This document shows, piece by piece, positions 63,101-63,726 of a DNA stretch of 64,000 bases. The notes under the pieces were generated by a model, which worked only from the letters and a program-made list of their open reading frames with translations, ran no database searches and was not told the origin of the DNA. The translations under genes and the position numbers were made by a program. Source of the DNA: Carposina sasakii (lineage: Eukaryota > Arthropoda > Insecta > Lepidoptera > Carposinidae); the NCBI GenBank assembly GCA_014607495.2, contig CP053171.1, positions 1,612,001 to 1,676,000 of the forward strand. The letters run 5' to 3'. Positions within the stretch are counted from its first letter, which is position 1, and every line of letters starts with the position of its first letter.

Positions 63101-63390
63101 GGGATAAAGTTGATGCTGTCTCTATCTTAATCAAGTCTTAGAGAAAGACAGAGCATTAACTTCTTGCTTCAGATAAGGCATTCTGACCATAGGAAAAATC
63201 GGCACTTAATACAGTCCTAACGAAACCACTACACAAGACAACAGAAGCAAACTTACCTCTAAATAGTCAGCAACAGTAAATAGGTTGTTGTCAATAATTT
63301 TTGACAGATCATTGATCTGGAACAAAGATTTGATCACGCAGAACCATCCGAGTATCACTGTACTTTCTGATGCTGCTGGCCACAGTTTTT
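14096..63390 (-). CDS. htt: Huntingtin orthologue (42 exons; 5' end outside window)
   Basis: This is a large HEAT-repeat scaffold protein. In animals huntingtin works with HAP40 in vesicle transport, autophagy and mitotic spindle functions. I placed 42 exons by hand. Each is bounded by AG/GT splice sites and all phases agree, giving 8,639 coding bases (about 2,878 residues) and a TAA stop at 14098-14096. Blocks match human HTT in order: RVSVKSSALTCL (human [12 protein letters not shown]), LLGDQDHKVRKAAA ([14 protein letters not shown]), LLKCLFGTN (LLKTLFGTN), IRLFEPVVIQALK (IRLFEPLVIKALK), LRVNYCMLDSDQIFIGF (LRVNYCLLDSDQVFIGF) and SRKQFEEIW (SRTQFEETW). Human HTT is about 3,140 residues, so the missing N-terminus is of the order of 250-320 residues and would hold exon 1. 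No polyglutamine run is visible in this part. No stop or frameshift was found, so the gene appears functional. Its introns hold a U2 gene, an LTR element and many MITEs. Confidence 0.96.
14752..15018 (+). repeat. Interspersed repeat family Y (SINE/LINE tail), copy 1
   Basis: About 265 bp, beginning cttctatgctgctctgg and ending gcgtgattctatgtatgtat. A short ATGT-type tail suggests retroposition. Other copies: 17866-18133, 29533-29798, 47570-47832, 52118-52386; reverse partial at 1462-1612. Confidence 0.8.
15159..15478 (-). CDS. htt: htt exon w41
   Basis: The acceptor is aaaatttttccag and the donor GTAAGA. Phase is 1 in and 0 out. SPKLTSD matches human SPGRTSD, NSMERITLLYKALR matches VAMERVSVLFDRIR, and ETLPPAATLSRVVIEFV matches DDFFPPQDIMNKVIGEFL. 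Repeat sequence lies just past its donor. Confidence 0.96.
15767..15892. repeat. Four 30-bp tandem repeats
   Basis: The unit ttttaagttactatcttact plus a gtgtacactg end occurs four times with one-base differences. It lies between htt exons w40 and w41. Confidence 0.92.
15948..16176 (+). repeat. Interspersed repeat family V (most abundant)
   Basis: It carries cacggctgtgtaac..., cgacatgcacggaaggagat-type sequence (acgacatgcacggaagga) and gatgtattctagtgaagccc. Full or partial copies also near 3680-3860, 5020-5220, 6080-6180, 27825-27965, 39680-39860, 41168-41372, 42190-42300 and 52395-52550, and reversed near 11640-11860, 30540-30640, 47130-47230 and 54635-54800. Confidence 0.7.
16410..16545 (-). 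CDS. htt: htt exon w40
   Basis: The acceptor is ctctaattcacag and the donor GTATGT. Phase is 0 in and 1 out. It begins GITNTLRQQVLPKELKNTII. The end HAIMILMVHLFS corresponds to human HRAMAALGLMLTCMYTG. Confidence 0.93.
16693..16890 (+). repeat. Interspersed repeat family Z
   Basis: It contains tctccgaccgtatttcggcc and gatgggacggaaagccgaca. Other copies: 19065-19290, 33110-33260, 48975-49190 (reverse), 62255-62400 (reverse, partial), and a piece at 15060-15140. Confidence 0.75.
16908..17010. repeat. Palindromic GGGTGCGCCCACCACC element
   Basis: It contains cactatgggtgcgcccacca and its inverse around 16938. The same core is at 60105-60195, with partial copies at 45330-45400 and 46138-46165. 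Confidence 0.75.
17038..17250 (-). repeat. tRNA-derived SINE
   Basis: It contains a pol III B-box-like sequence in reverse (gaatcgaaccc) and an A-box-like one (gccaccgggtc side). A sister copy is at 26062-26275 on the other strand. The anticodon arm does not fold as a normal tRNA, so it is not called a tRNA gene. Confidence 0.78.
17580..17800 (-). repeat. tRNA-derived SINE, second family, reverse copy
   Basis: It contains ggattcgaacccaggaccta and ccaatcggccgtc, the complement of the 52555-52780 copy. Confidence 0.72.
17866..18133 (+). repeat. Family Y repeat, copy 2
   Basis: Contains tggtgttttgtaggcgatgg and gtggcaccatgtggttctat, as in the other copies. It lies between htt exons w39 and w40. 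Confidence 0.8.
18323..18461 (-). CDS. htt: htt exon w39
   Basis: The acceptor is ggtatttttctag and the donor GTAAGA. Phase is 2 in and 0 out. It reads ISLYEQSLHWTVLFTLVELG and ends YCTGLVVK. Confidence 0.91.
18545..18733. repeat. MITE with CCCCCTGATTACGTAA-type ends, copy 1
   Basis: The ends are inverted (cctcctgattacctaattt and tagttaggtaataaggggg), with gcaaagcgatagcgaaaa subterminal repeats. It lies 84 bp upstream of the acceptor of htt exon w39. Confidence 0.8.
18850..18951 (-). CDS. htt: htt exon w38
   Basis: The acceptor is attactttcag and the donor GTGAGT. Phase is 2 in and 2 out. It reads TPMHMMNQSTPNSYQDLVTQ and ends VKQYLVPNAK (last codon split). It is separated from w37 by 5.4 kb of repeats. 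Confidence 0.9.
19065..19290 (+). repeat. Family Z repeat, copy 2
   Basis: Same blocks (ccgaccgaatatcggtca and gacggaaagccgacacgacc). It lies between htt exons w37 and w38. Confidence 0.73.
19314..19702 (+). repeat. MITE-X copy (full length)
   Basis: It begins tacaggatgtttttttgtgg, contains the shared core (cgtactttatacatc, gatcgggcgaaatttatg, cttcccaggtatgcttcc) and ends tcattctgta. Terminal repeats are short and imperfect; no coding capacity. Confidence 0.85.
19897..20224 (-). repeat. MITE-X copy, left part, split by LTR element
   Basis: This belongs to a family of about 380 bp with ends tacaggatg / catcctgta that occurs seven times in the window. The copy continues at 24262-24320 on the other side of the LTR element. 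The last 31 bp (20194-20224) are repeated at 24262-24292. Confidence 0.85.
20225..20476 (-). repeat. Downstream (3') LTR, full length
   Basis: On the minus strand it runs from TGTTAT to GTAACA, a normal TG...CA LTR with short imperfect terminal inverted repeats. It begins directly after the polypurine tract and is 252 bp long. The stretch 20225-20449 matches 24037-24261 with no difference that I could find. Confidence 0.85.
20477..20490 (-). other. Polypurine tract of LTR element
   Basis: On the minus strand CTTAACGGGGGGGT ends exactly where the downstream LTR begins (TGTTAT). This is the expected plus-strand primer site. Confidence 0.75.
20677..22563 (-). CDS. env: Env-like fusion glycoprotein of endogenous errantivirus (intact frame)
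   Basis: An open frame of 628 codons is related to errantivirus envelopes and baculovirus F proteins. The visible architecture is an N-terminal region with GLYFDKLLDVKFTNNDWN, a furin-type site RFKR at residues 103-106 followed by a Gly-rich hydrophobic fusion-peptide-like stretch, a long helical region after it, and a membrane anchor at about residues 537-558. A basic and Ser/Thr-rich tail of about 70 residues follows. No clear signal peptide is present at the first Met, so the start may be truncated or an upstream exon may be needed. No internal stop was found, unusual for an element with no pol. Whether it is expressed is unknown. Confidence 0.85.
   Translation of the reverse strand: MGEFVTPIISSPGLYFDKLLDVKFTNNDWNVIAYVDISHIQPNIEKIEFLFEKLTVMCNALSSSKVQSDCLNSLSALRNQHINNVNKFSSVSYLLVDEKPNKRFKRGLLDFGGSILKTIFGTLDAEDAVKFSKAINDVQLDEKQLAHLMRDNIHVIKTTISSFNNSMSKVNENEKHLVKNMEIIQDIMGKITNSNDKLEIKSQLNSLLNSLQSIILTLSFDIDDINNAILFAKLNVLHPTVLSPHQLYNELDRNRNNLPKHYELPISLTLQNIHEIIDISKLICFYHFNKIIIVVKIPLILPQVYNLYNVIPLPIPYDISKPDTFVLIAPNSPYVAITADRMFYSLIGDISKCKVISGKCYVCVLVNVYSVFANPTCETTLLSDVVNKLPDVCSISIIHGSVDVFHKINNNRWIYVQSEPGKCHVTCNKEPDSSDIILFGTGILNLPKNCKAFYKTLQFDAVSEITFGNTSNKISDFNIILDDCCERSKLNKTIVKLPFTKLENVENLDSLLHASIHLDSFEKELSKLENPSHFEQYGFHYMSLSYTIGIVFFIYIFFKYCKRLTRNKPPTCIKIFNQCYNSKKVENPTSTSMSIVQSVKDSSDCSSDETESNNRVTPTPTRRNIINY
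22539..22787 (-). pseudogene. Truncated gag start of LTR element
   Basis: The frame begins MSETKIDSKKSSDAA. The part NVLCNFISSYKGERETLTAF resembles the start of the capsid-type domain of errantivirus Gag. After about 55 codons it runs into unrelated sequence and stops at 82 codons. The rest of gag and all of pol are deleted. A splice acceptor-like tract (tcctatttcag, 22583) remains before env. A GT...AG interval of about 40 bp is visible here but is too short for an intron. Confidence 0.7.
23135..23894. repeat. About ten 77-78-bp tandem repeats in LTR-element leader
   Basis: Unit starts (caccagcaga) lie at 23135, 23212, 23289, 23366, 23444, 23522, 23600, 23678, 23756 and 23834. The first three spacings are 77 bp and the rest 78 bp. 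The middle copies look identical; the outer ones are diverged. Because 78 is divisible by three, long frames open on both strands; they are not genes. The array lies between the primer binding site and gag, where the Drosophila gypsy element carries its insulator repeats. It is more GC-rich than the rest of the window. Confidence 0.93.
24015..24035 (-). other. Primer binding site of LTR element
   Basis: On the minus strand TGGTGTCAGAAGTGGGAT begins one base after the LTR end. TGG is complementary to the CCA of a tRNA 3' end, and the rest fits a leucine-type tRNA acceptor and T arm. The tRNA identity is from general knowledge and was not checked. Confidence 0.75.
24037..24261 (-). repeat. Upstream (5') LTR, missing first 27 bp
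   Basis: It is 225 bp and looks identical to the matching part of the other LTR. It lacks the 27 bp of U3 present at 20450-20476. At that edge the flank begins at once with a 31-bp sequence (24262-24292) that also occurs left of the element at 20194-20224. Confidence 0.85.
24262..24320 (-). repeat. MITE-X copy, right part
   Basis: It resumes the MITE after the LTR element and ends at an accctgta terminus, about 33 bp before the donor of htt exon w37. Confidence 0.8.
24353..24468 (-). CDS. htt: htt exon w37
   Basis: The acceptor is cataattacag and the donor GTGAGT. Phase is 0 in and 2 out. APLRQTALHGCLLQLTGMPY corresponds to human PSRVGALHGVLYVLECDLL. The LTR element and the MITE it interrupts begin about 30 bp past its donor. 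Confidence 0.93.
24913..25125 (-). CDS. htt: htt exon w36
   Basis: The acceptor has a long pyrimidine tract ending cctccccag; the donor is GTATGT. Phase is 0 at both ends, 71 codons. It begins SGCGISLLVNCIRISGGCLF and ends AVLDGFEGLQ. It is more GC-rich than its neighbours. Confidence 0.9.
25576..25703 (-). CDS. htt: htt exon w35
   Basis: The acceptor is taaaattacag and the donor GTATTC. Phase is 1 in and 0 out. It reads ICDATSFKVKKEVKRLKKNM and ends LLMDVVSQMLDPK. Confidence 0.9.
26062..26275 (+). repeat. tRNA-derived SINE, sister copy
   Basis: It reads tggcttagtggttatagcgg (A box) and ggttcgattcccactcgggt (B box), after a head shared with 17121-17250. It lies in the htt intron between w34 and w35. 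Confidence 0.78.
26419..26558 (-). CDS. htt: htt exon w34
   Basis: The acceptor is tttttccacag and the donor GTACAT. Phase is 2 in and 1 out. It reads MQRLRNIVFGTSAYRIFDDV and ends DTEYLKVAA. Confidence 0.89.
27160..27301 (+). pseudogene. LINE reverse-transcriptase C-terminal remnant
   Basis: A short frame reads GYSFSVRAVKLWNELPHTVR, then DCHTVGTFREKLKDHYLSII and stop. The WNxLP motif followed by FREKLK is typical of the end of jockey/CR1-type LINE proteins. LINE 3' sequence ending in repeated aataaagaat follows to 27615. Confidence 0.72.
27675..27722 (-). CDS. htt: htt exon w33 (48-bp microexon)
   Basis: The acceptor is tttaatttacag and the donor GTAAGT. Phase is 2 in and 2 out. It encodes SGILHVPRGKLRMPN plus split codons at each end. 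It is too short to be found as an open frame and was placed by phase and splice strength. Confidence 0.85.
27967..28152. repeat. MITE with CCCCCTGATTACGTAA-type ends, copy 2
   Basis: Same family; ends ccccttattacctaactag and ttttacgtaatcaggggg. It lies just past the donor of htt exon w32. Confidence 0.82.
28203..28346 (-). CDS. htt: htt exon w32
   Basis: The acceptor is atttatttgacag and the donor GTATGA. Phase is 2 in and 2 out. RVNLISWSSRKQFEEIWVCL matches human [20 protein letters not shown]. A second AG two bases later would break the frame, so the upstream AG was chosen. Confidence 0.95.
28810..28956 (-). CDS. htt: htt exon w31
   Basis: The acceptor is ctacgtttatag and the donor GTCAGT. 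Phase is 2 in and 2 out. LSNIALIPPMAWSAVDVSSK corresponds to human LARLPLVNSYTRVPPLVWK, and the exon ends DLDALESFLYR. Confidence 0.92.
   Translation of the reverse strand, partial: VRNTEQHRSNSTNGVVGSGRELQIGPITEDRSASTSIARLGRTRVFSL
29533..29798 (+). repeat. Family Y repeat inserted in another MITE
   Basis: The two halves of a CAGGGTGTAACAAAAGG-type MITE lie on either side (about 29395-29531 and 29800-29890). The order of insertion is therefore visible: the MITE is older. Confidence 0.78.
30136..30320 (-). CDS. htt: htt exon w30
   Basis: The acceptor is attatattccag and the donor GTTAGT. Phase is 0 in and 2 out. It begins DTKPLTLKQYMQTIDNGPK and ends RKPIESLLVSLCR. Confidence 0.92.
30650..30905 (+). 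repeat. Family W 3'-tail repeat
   Basis: Forward copy between htt exons w29 and w30. It contains gcctattgcagtccactgct and tacgatacccacgggcagg. Confidence 0.78.
31187..31413. repeat. MITE copy 3 with GC-rich centre
   Basis: The ends ccccctgattacgtaaaagc and the inverse extend about 65 bp into gcgcgatcgcgataat. The centre (31260-31345) is strikingly GC-rich (gccccgcacctgccccgcac) with repeated CpG. It explains several spurious Arg/Pro-rich frames. Confidence 0.82.
31500..32544 (-). CDS. htt: htt exon w29 (1,045 bp, longest)
   Basis: The acceptor is tactcatttttag and the donor GTATGC. Phase is 2 in and 0 out, 348 codons. It begins CCVADCTTPKVPKHNELALL; ELALLLSNLTKAQLETVMSC corresponds to the human [20 protein letters not shown] segment. 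Inside is an insect-type charged insert (KGQREMMKMKEEMSASID and then SDEDTEIVPPEIPEIYQ). The tail ends CLYAIVKYLVK. A GC-rich foldback element ends about 85 bp past its donor. Confidence 0.94.
32659..32811 (-). CDS. htt: htt exon w28
   Basis: The acceptor is ctttttctaacag and the donor GTATGT. Phase is 2 in and 2 out. The end DEDWFVNQVKN matches human DKDWYVHLVKS. Confidence 0.94.
33521..33652 (-). CDS. htt: htt exon w27
   Basis: The acceptor is ctcacattgcag and the donor GTAAGA. Phase is 2 in and 2 out. It reads FSKLAIDRCRLLKDMTIEQI and ends LLQRDKMHIR. Confidence 0.91.
33870..34123 (+). repeat. Family W 3'-tail repeat
   Basis: Forward copy between htt exons w26 and w27, close to full length. 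Confidence 0.78.
34519..34655 (-). CDS. htt: htt exon w26
   Basis: The acceptor is ccgatattgtag and the donor GTAAGT. Phase is 0 in and 2 out. It begins FAIVVEGEFALNTYKILSQC. The 2.3-kb intron upstream of it carries the U2 gene. Confidence 0.92.
34820..34912 (+). pseudogene. LINE reverse-transcriptase C-terminal remnant
   Basis: It reads FCNELPPNLVEGINSKNHLK, then NVLKKYYLSLCP and stop. It is a decayed relative of the 27160-27301 fragment. Confidence 0.6.
36060..36245 (-). ncRNA. U2: U2 spliceosomal snRNA gene inside htt intron
   Basis: The 5' end reads ATCGCTTCTCGGCCTTTTGG, as in all metazoan U2. The branch-point pairing segment GTGTAGTATCTGTTC is intact, and ATCAAAGTG has the extra A seen in insects. 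Stem IIa is TTTCAG...CTGAAA where most U2 genes have TATCAG...CTGATA, a compensatory pair that keeps the stem. The Sm site (GATTTTTG) is present. The 3' stem-loops (TCGGCCCGGCATTGCAGTGC and CGCCGGGATCGGCCC) are complete. About 186 nt, normal for U2. It lies in the intron between htt exons w25 and w26, same strand as htt. I could not identify a proximal sequence element with certainty. It would be transcribed by its own pol II promoter. A retroposed copy is possible, but the compensated stem argues for function. Confidence 0.92.
36760..36884. repeat. Short MITE, second copy
   Basis: Same family as 6-129. It lies in the htt intron between w25 and w26, about 500 bp upstream of the U2 gene. Confidence 0.8.
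37004..37186 (-). CDS. htt: htt exon w25
   Basis: The acceptor is gtttcttttcag and the donor GTTTGT. Phase is 0 at both ends, 61 codons. HLTWMLANRIHVLISHYHEP matches human [20 protein letters not shown], and ASGLLLQAAAARC matches ASGLFIQAIQSRC. Confidence 0.97.
37826..37970 (-). CDS. htt: htt exon w24
   Basis: The acceptor is tctttgttgtag and the donor GTAAGT. Phase is 2 in and 0 out. It reads LNFISHKYWQKLVGFARNLP and ends CVLAYCEYF. It leads directly into the HLTW block of w25. Confidence 0.94.
38343..38540. repeat. hAT-like MITE
   Basis: The ends cagtggttcccaaagtgg and aaagtttgggaacccctgg are inverted. It lies in the htt intron between w23 and w24, next to a short LINE relic (38280-38342). 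Confidence 0.7.
38687..38743 (-). pseudogene. Duplicated 3' part of htt exon w23 (possible cassette exon)
   Basis: The sequence repeats the end of exon w23, including its donor. The copy reads ICLRGGALTQHWAQLLIR against ICLRRRALTQHWAQLLIR. It has a possible acceptor (ttcgacag) and a donor GTAAGC that is a better consensus match than the w23 donor. Phase is 2 in and 2 out, 57 bp with no stop. Inclusion after w23 would add 19 residues and keep the frame. Whether it is spliced cannot be seen from the sequence. It may be a relic of a partial tandem duplication. Confidence 0.6.
38829..39003 (-). CDS. htt: htt exon w23 (3' end duplicated nearby)
   Basis: The acceptor is tttaccttccag and the donor GTAATG. 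Phase is 1 in and 2 out. It begins GCLFPLTAKSAATLINKE and ends CLRRRALTQHWAQLLIR (the last codon is split). The last about 57 bp occur again at 38687-38743 with their own splice sites. Confidence 0.92.
39004..40729. other. htt intron between w22 and w23
   Basis: It contains a common insect repeat (39035-39215, with gtggacgcccgcgactccgt and gaaatcggttcagccgtttc; also at 57473-57770), a family V copy (39680-39860), and short diverged repeats near 40005 and 40190 (gtaaaatgaaaaacac). No gene seen. Confidence 0.6.
40730..41138 (-). CDS. htt: htt exon w22
   Basis: The acceptor is ctttattttcag and the donor GTTAGT. Phase is 0 in and 1 out, 409 bp. It reads ATTPYKLKLRYLSITMVLIR and ends CVNIIIQVKHMLHLS. 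Helical HEAT sequence aligned with the human CTVINRL to FKSGMF region. Confidence 0.92.
41168..41372 (+). repeat. Family V repeat copy
   Basis: It contains cacacggctatgataccaaa and cttacgacatgcacggaagg. It lies just upstream of the acceptor of htt exon w22. Confidence 0.7.
41564..41809 (-). CDS. htt: htt exon w21
   Basis: The acceptor is cattctcattctag and the donor GTAATT. Phase is 0 at both ends, 82 codons. It begins VLDMVSVVLCLSQEHPESYY, like human VLEMFILVLQQCHKENED, and ends ILFKAPPDQ. A LINE/SINE tail starts 39 bp upstream of its acceptor. Confidence 0.94.
41848..42135 (-). repeat. Family W 3'-tail repeat with (TGA) microsatellite
   Basis: Reverse copy between w20 and w21, with an uninterrupted run of about eleven TGA triplets (42100-42134). 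The run makes long Met or Ser runs in translated frames, which are not genes. Confidence 0.82.
42364..42458 (-). CDS. htt: htt exon w20
   Basis: The acceptor is tttttaaacag and the donor GTATCG. Phase is 1 in and 0 out. TQQQEAQATREVLFYMLRKT corresponds to the human [20 protein letters not shown] segment. The three consecutive Gln are the only short Q run seen in the window's HTT exons. Confidence 0.93.
42569..42943 (+). repeat. MITE-X copy in htt intron
   Basis: Same family as 19314-19702, same orientation, full length, with both ends (tacaggatg and catcctgta). It lies between exons w19 and w20. Confidence 0.85.
43286..43385 (-). CDS. htt: htt exon w19
   Basis: The acceptor is ttttttttcag and the donor GTGAGT. 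Phase is 0 in and 1 out. LIQLCDGLIASGAHAECIAG matches human [20 protein letters not shown]. Confidence 0.96.
44219..44312 (-). CDS. htt: htt exon w18
   Basis: The acceptor is tttctttttag and the donor GTAAGT. Phase is 2 in and 0 out. It ends HHTKQIIEIPK, matching human HSKQIIGIPK. It joins w17 and w19 exactly as in the vertebrate protein. Confidence 0.96.
44822..44982 (-). CDS. htt: htt exon w17
   Basis: The acceptor is taattttcag and the donor GTAAGT. Phase is 0 in and 2 out. LRVNYCMLDSDQIFIGF differs from human LRVNYCLLDSDQVFIGF at two conservative positions. This is the most conserved exon here. Confidence 0.98.
44983..46798. other. htt intron between w16 and w17
   Basis: A 1.8-kb intron with partial GGGTGCGCCC elements (45330-45400, 46138-46165) and the family W copy (46485-46747). 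The remainder is AT-rich with nothing recognisable. Confidence 0.6.
46485..46747 (+). repeat. Family W 3'-tail repeat
   Basis: Forward copy between w16 and w17, ending 51 bp from the donor of w16. Confidence 0.78.
46799..47100 (-). CDS. htt: htt exon w16
   Basis: The acceptor is tttctttgtag and the donor GTAAGA. Phase is 1 in and 0 out. It begins FMTISPIETIDKKASFYND and ends YIRLFEPVVIQALK, matching human HIRLFEPLVIKALK. A LINE/SINE tail (46485-46747) ends 51 bp past its donor. Confidence 0.96.
47570..47832 (+). repeat. Family Y repeat, copy 4
   Basis: Between htt exons w15 and w16. A LINE C-terminal relic (about 47265-47520) precedes it. Confidence 0.78.
47971..48199 (-). CDS. htt: htt exon w15
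   Basis: The acceptor is attgttccag and the donor GTTTGT. Phase is 0 in and 1 out. It ends TQLLKCLFGTNMINQYS, matching human VQQLLKTLFGTNLASQFD. Confidence 0.96.
48684..48850 (-). CDS. htt: htt exon w14
   Basis: The acceptor is ttcttccatag and the donor GTAAGA. Phase is 1 in and 0 out. MKLYEMLRATHSNHK matches human LKLHDVLKATHANYK. It is a strong anchor in mid-protein. Confidence 0.95.
48975..49190 (-). repeat. Family Z repeat, reverse copy with (ATC)n tail
   Basis: The reverse complement of the family, ending in a short ATC run (49180-49195), as expected for a reverse-transcribed tail. Confidence 0.73.
50477..50866 (-). repeat. MITE-X copy in htt intron
   Basis: Reverse orientation. It begins gcagggtgattttcttcgtc and ends acattctgta; full length, diverged. 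Confidence 0.83.
51124..51375 (-). CDS. htt: htt exon w13
   Basis: The acceptor is ttttccctcacag and the donor GTATGG. Phase is 1 in and 1 out. It contains FLQVTLKMLNVLVHLIEEVN, then a Pro/Lys linker LPGSPVRKKTQ that corresponds to the human disordered stretch before the KATHANYK block. Confidence 0.92.
51879..52053 (-). CDS. htt: htt exon w12
   Basis: The acceptor is attttcctacag and the donor GTTAGT. Phase is 0 in and 1 out. It reads QGLLEALQEISHKWTPWFNT and ends MLDLCALMYP. Confidence 0.91.
52118..52386 (+). repeat. Family Y repeat, copy 5
   Basis: It starts 65 bp upstream of the acceptor of htt exon w12 and ends with gtgattatatgaatgtatgt. Confidence 0.78.
52555..52780 (+). repeat. tRNA-derived SINE, second family
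   Basis: Contains ggccgattggtccagtaggt and gggttcgaatcccggtaggt. A reverse copy lies at about 17580-17800, with decayed pieces near 19720-19830 and 55440-55830. Confidence 0.75.
52975..53129 (-). CDS. htt: htt exon w11
   Basis: The acceptor is gttcttttctag and the donor GTGAGT. Phase is 1 in and 0 out. It reads VSLDLVKDLYFYYDLPQALK and ends MASNCKHYS. It is helical HEAT sequence with no unusual feature. Confidence 0.9.
53507..53607 (-). CDS. htt: htt exon w10
   Basis: The acceptor is aacatttttag and the donor GTATTT. Phase is 2 in and 1 out. It reads ITSKIYPPKKETPTSMVAEV and then RQSQHFYFDRK. It follows the conserved repeat in w9. Confidence 0.9.
54086..54205 (-). CDS. htt: htt exon w9
   Basis: The acceptor is ctatttttgcag and the donor GTATTA. 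Phase is 2 in and 2 out. LLGDQDHKVRKAAAQAIAS matches human [20 protein letters not shown], a HEAT-repeat inner helix. Confidence 0.95.
54635..54800 (-). repeat. Family V repeat, reverse copy
   Basis: It reads gcatctccttccgtgcatgt and ctcatttcgggaacacag, the complement of the 15948-16176 copy. Confidence 0.68.
54809..55187 (+). repeat. MITE-X copy near htt exon w8
   Basis: It begins tacagggtg and ends caccctgta. It carries a small deletion and ends 40 bp from the donor of exon w8. Confidence 0.83.
55227..55423 (-). CDS. htt: htt exon w8
   Basis: The acceptor is taacttttcag and the donor GTAAGC. Phase is 0 in and 2 out. It begins GLTDDIHSTVNHTLSSLI and ends CKLYEKLPYER (the last codon is split). 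ETNKYWLCRVNLCKLYE aligns with the human SDSSYWLVKTELLETL helix. A MITE (54809-55187) ends 40 bp beyond its donor. Confidence 0.93.
55836..56614 (-). CDS. htt: htt exon w7 (long, disordered)
   Basis: The acceptor is tactgtcttag and the donor GTAAGA. Phase is 1 in and 0 out, 779 bp. The first about 180 residues are Ser/Asp/Asn/Lys-rich low complexity (for example SKKDSKSMEKSQDSTEQKSS). The end returns to HEAT sequence: EGHSDPQIRGLVRVCIGNYL, matching human DHGDPQVRGATAILCGTLI. The insert is much longer than the vertebrate linker at this place. Confidence 0.94.
56930..57172. repeat. MITE with TTGTTACACCCTGTAT-type end
   Basis: It contains a symmetric centre (tccatactatctggaaaaat) with atttgagactcgaaatcat and its inverse on each side, and ends gttacaccctgtat. 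Related copies: 12230-12450, 12745-12860, 13905-14090, 29395-29890 (interrupted) and 43065-43280. Confidence 0.75.
57775..58005 (+). pseudogene. LINE C-terminal remnant, frameshifted
   Basis: The sequence cttatgttgttgatatccca starts a region that encodes the same kind of LINE end, with broken frame. A reverse copy lies at 47265-47520. Both end in catcaggcacgatggcggtc. Confidence 0.6.
58185..58309 (-). CDS. htt: htt exon w6
   Basis: The acceptor is gttgatttcag and the donor GTAAGT. Phase is 2 in and 1 out. SVRVSVKSSALTCLSEILYL matches human [20 protein letters not shown] and continues directly from w5. Confidence 0.95.
58355..58718 (-). repeat. MITE-X copy in htt intron
   Basis: Reverse orientation, full length apart from small deletions, ends tacagggtg and catcctgta. 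It lies 46 bp upstream of the acceptor of exon w6. Confidence 0.83.
59393..59502 (-). CDS. htt: htt exon w5
   Basis: The acceptor is tatgttttag and the donor GTAAGT. Phase is 0 in and 2 out. ARLLVSKFLLTGNKGGVISD matches human [20 protein letters not shown], one of the clearest huntingtin signatures. Confidence 0.95.
59640..59862. repeat. Six 35-bp tandem repeats
   Basis: The unit agccagtatccattgccgat plus tgccgacagaaccaa starts at 59646, 59681, 59716, 59751, 59786 and 59821; a seventh begins at 59856 and stops. The copies look identical. It opens frames on both strands that are not genes. It lies between htt exons w4 and w5. Confidence 0.93.
60030..60318. repeat. Foldback MITE with a second palindromic element inserted
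   Basis: The outer arms are ttttttctttaatagacatt and its inverse (60295-60314). The inner half has arms acagttgggaaagagaacgc. In the left arm sits a second element (about 60063-60196) with core gggtgcgcccaccaccgggc; the sequence ttattttgaca occurs on both sides of it, like an 11-bp target duplication. Confidence 0.75.
60814..60966 (-). CDS. htt: htt exon w4
   Basis: The acceptor is ttttgttctag and the donor GTATAT. Phase is 0 at both ends, 51 codons. It is strongly acidic (EIEIETETERED) and probably disordered. The final TDIGLK resembles the human GDIGQS just before the CVRLL block. Confidence 0.88.
61542..61687 (-). CDS. htt: htt exon w3
   Basis: The acceptor is tatttcctcag and the donor GTTAGT. 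Phase is 1 in and 0 out. The product is Ser/Arg/Gly-rich (SRASVRPRSPMSERDGGELS) and then SLLQLTTPSLSVEDLTIQ. It sits where vertebrate HTT has its long disordered, caspase-cleaved segment, and it is poorly conserved. Confidence 0.86.
62034..62208 (-). CDS. htt: htt exon w2
   Basis: The acceptor is aattttacag and the donor C|GTAAGT. Phase is 0 in and 1 out. LYQLCIHYIEQSSEHNIQNT aligns with human VYELTLHHTQHQDHNVVTG, which places this exon near human residue 300-350. Confidence 0.9.
62849..63094. repeat. MITE with GGGCCCTATTTTATAAAGC-type ends
   Basis: It begins gggccctattttataaagct and ends agctttataaaccagggtcc, with several internal tataaagctgacaa repeats. It lies between htt exons w1 and w2. 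Confidence 0.78.
63257..63390 (-). CDS. htt: htt exon w1 (first exon in window)
   Basis: The acceptor is ttaatttcag and the donor GTAAGT. The exon enters in phase 1 and ends in phase 0. It reads KLWPAASESTVILGWF and continues to VADYLE. It belongs to the N-terminal HEAT solenoid. No further exon is recognisable between here and the window edge. Confidence 0.88.
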
Positions 63391-63726
63391 CTGAAATTAA
63401 ATAGAAAGGATGAAATAGTCCCCTATTTAGGTAGATGTGGCAAACGCCATCTACATAGTTATTTCTTTCTGACAGTTATCGTAACTTGTCATAAATCCCT
63501 CATTATTGAATGCAACTATTGATGCCATTATTACTAGTAAAAACTTGAAAAATGTGTCAAATGTCATGGTGTCATGTAACTGGGACTTTTTTCACTTACT
63601 ATAGTTTACTATAGTTTACACTTACTTTAGTACATAACTCATGTAGTGTAGTAAAACTACATTTCATATCATAACTCTGTGAAATTTATGTTAATATATG
63701 ACACTAGTGGCTTCGGTAAATATCCC

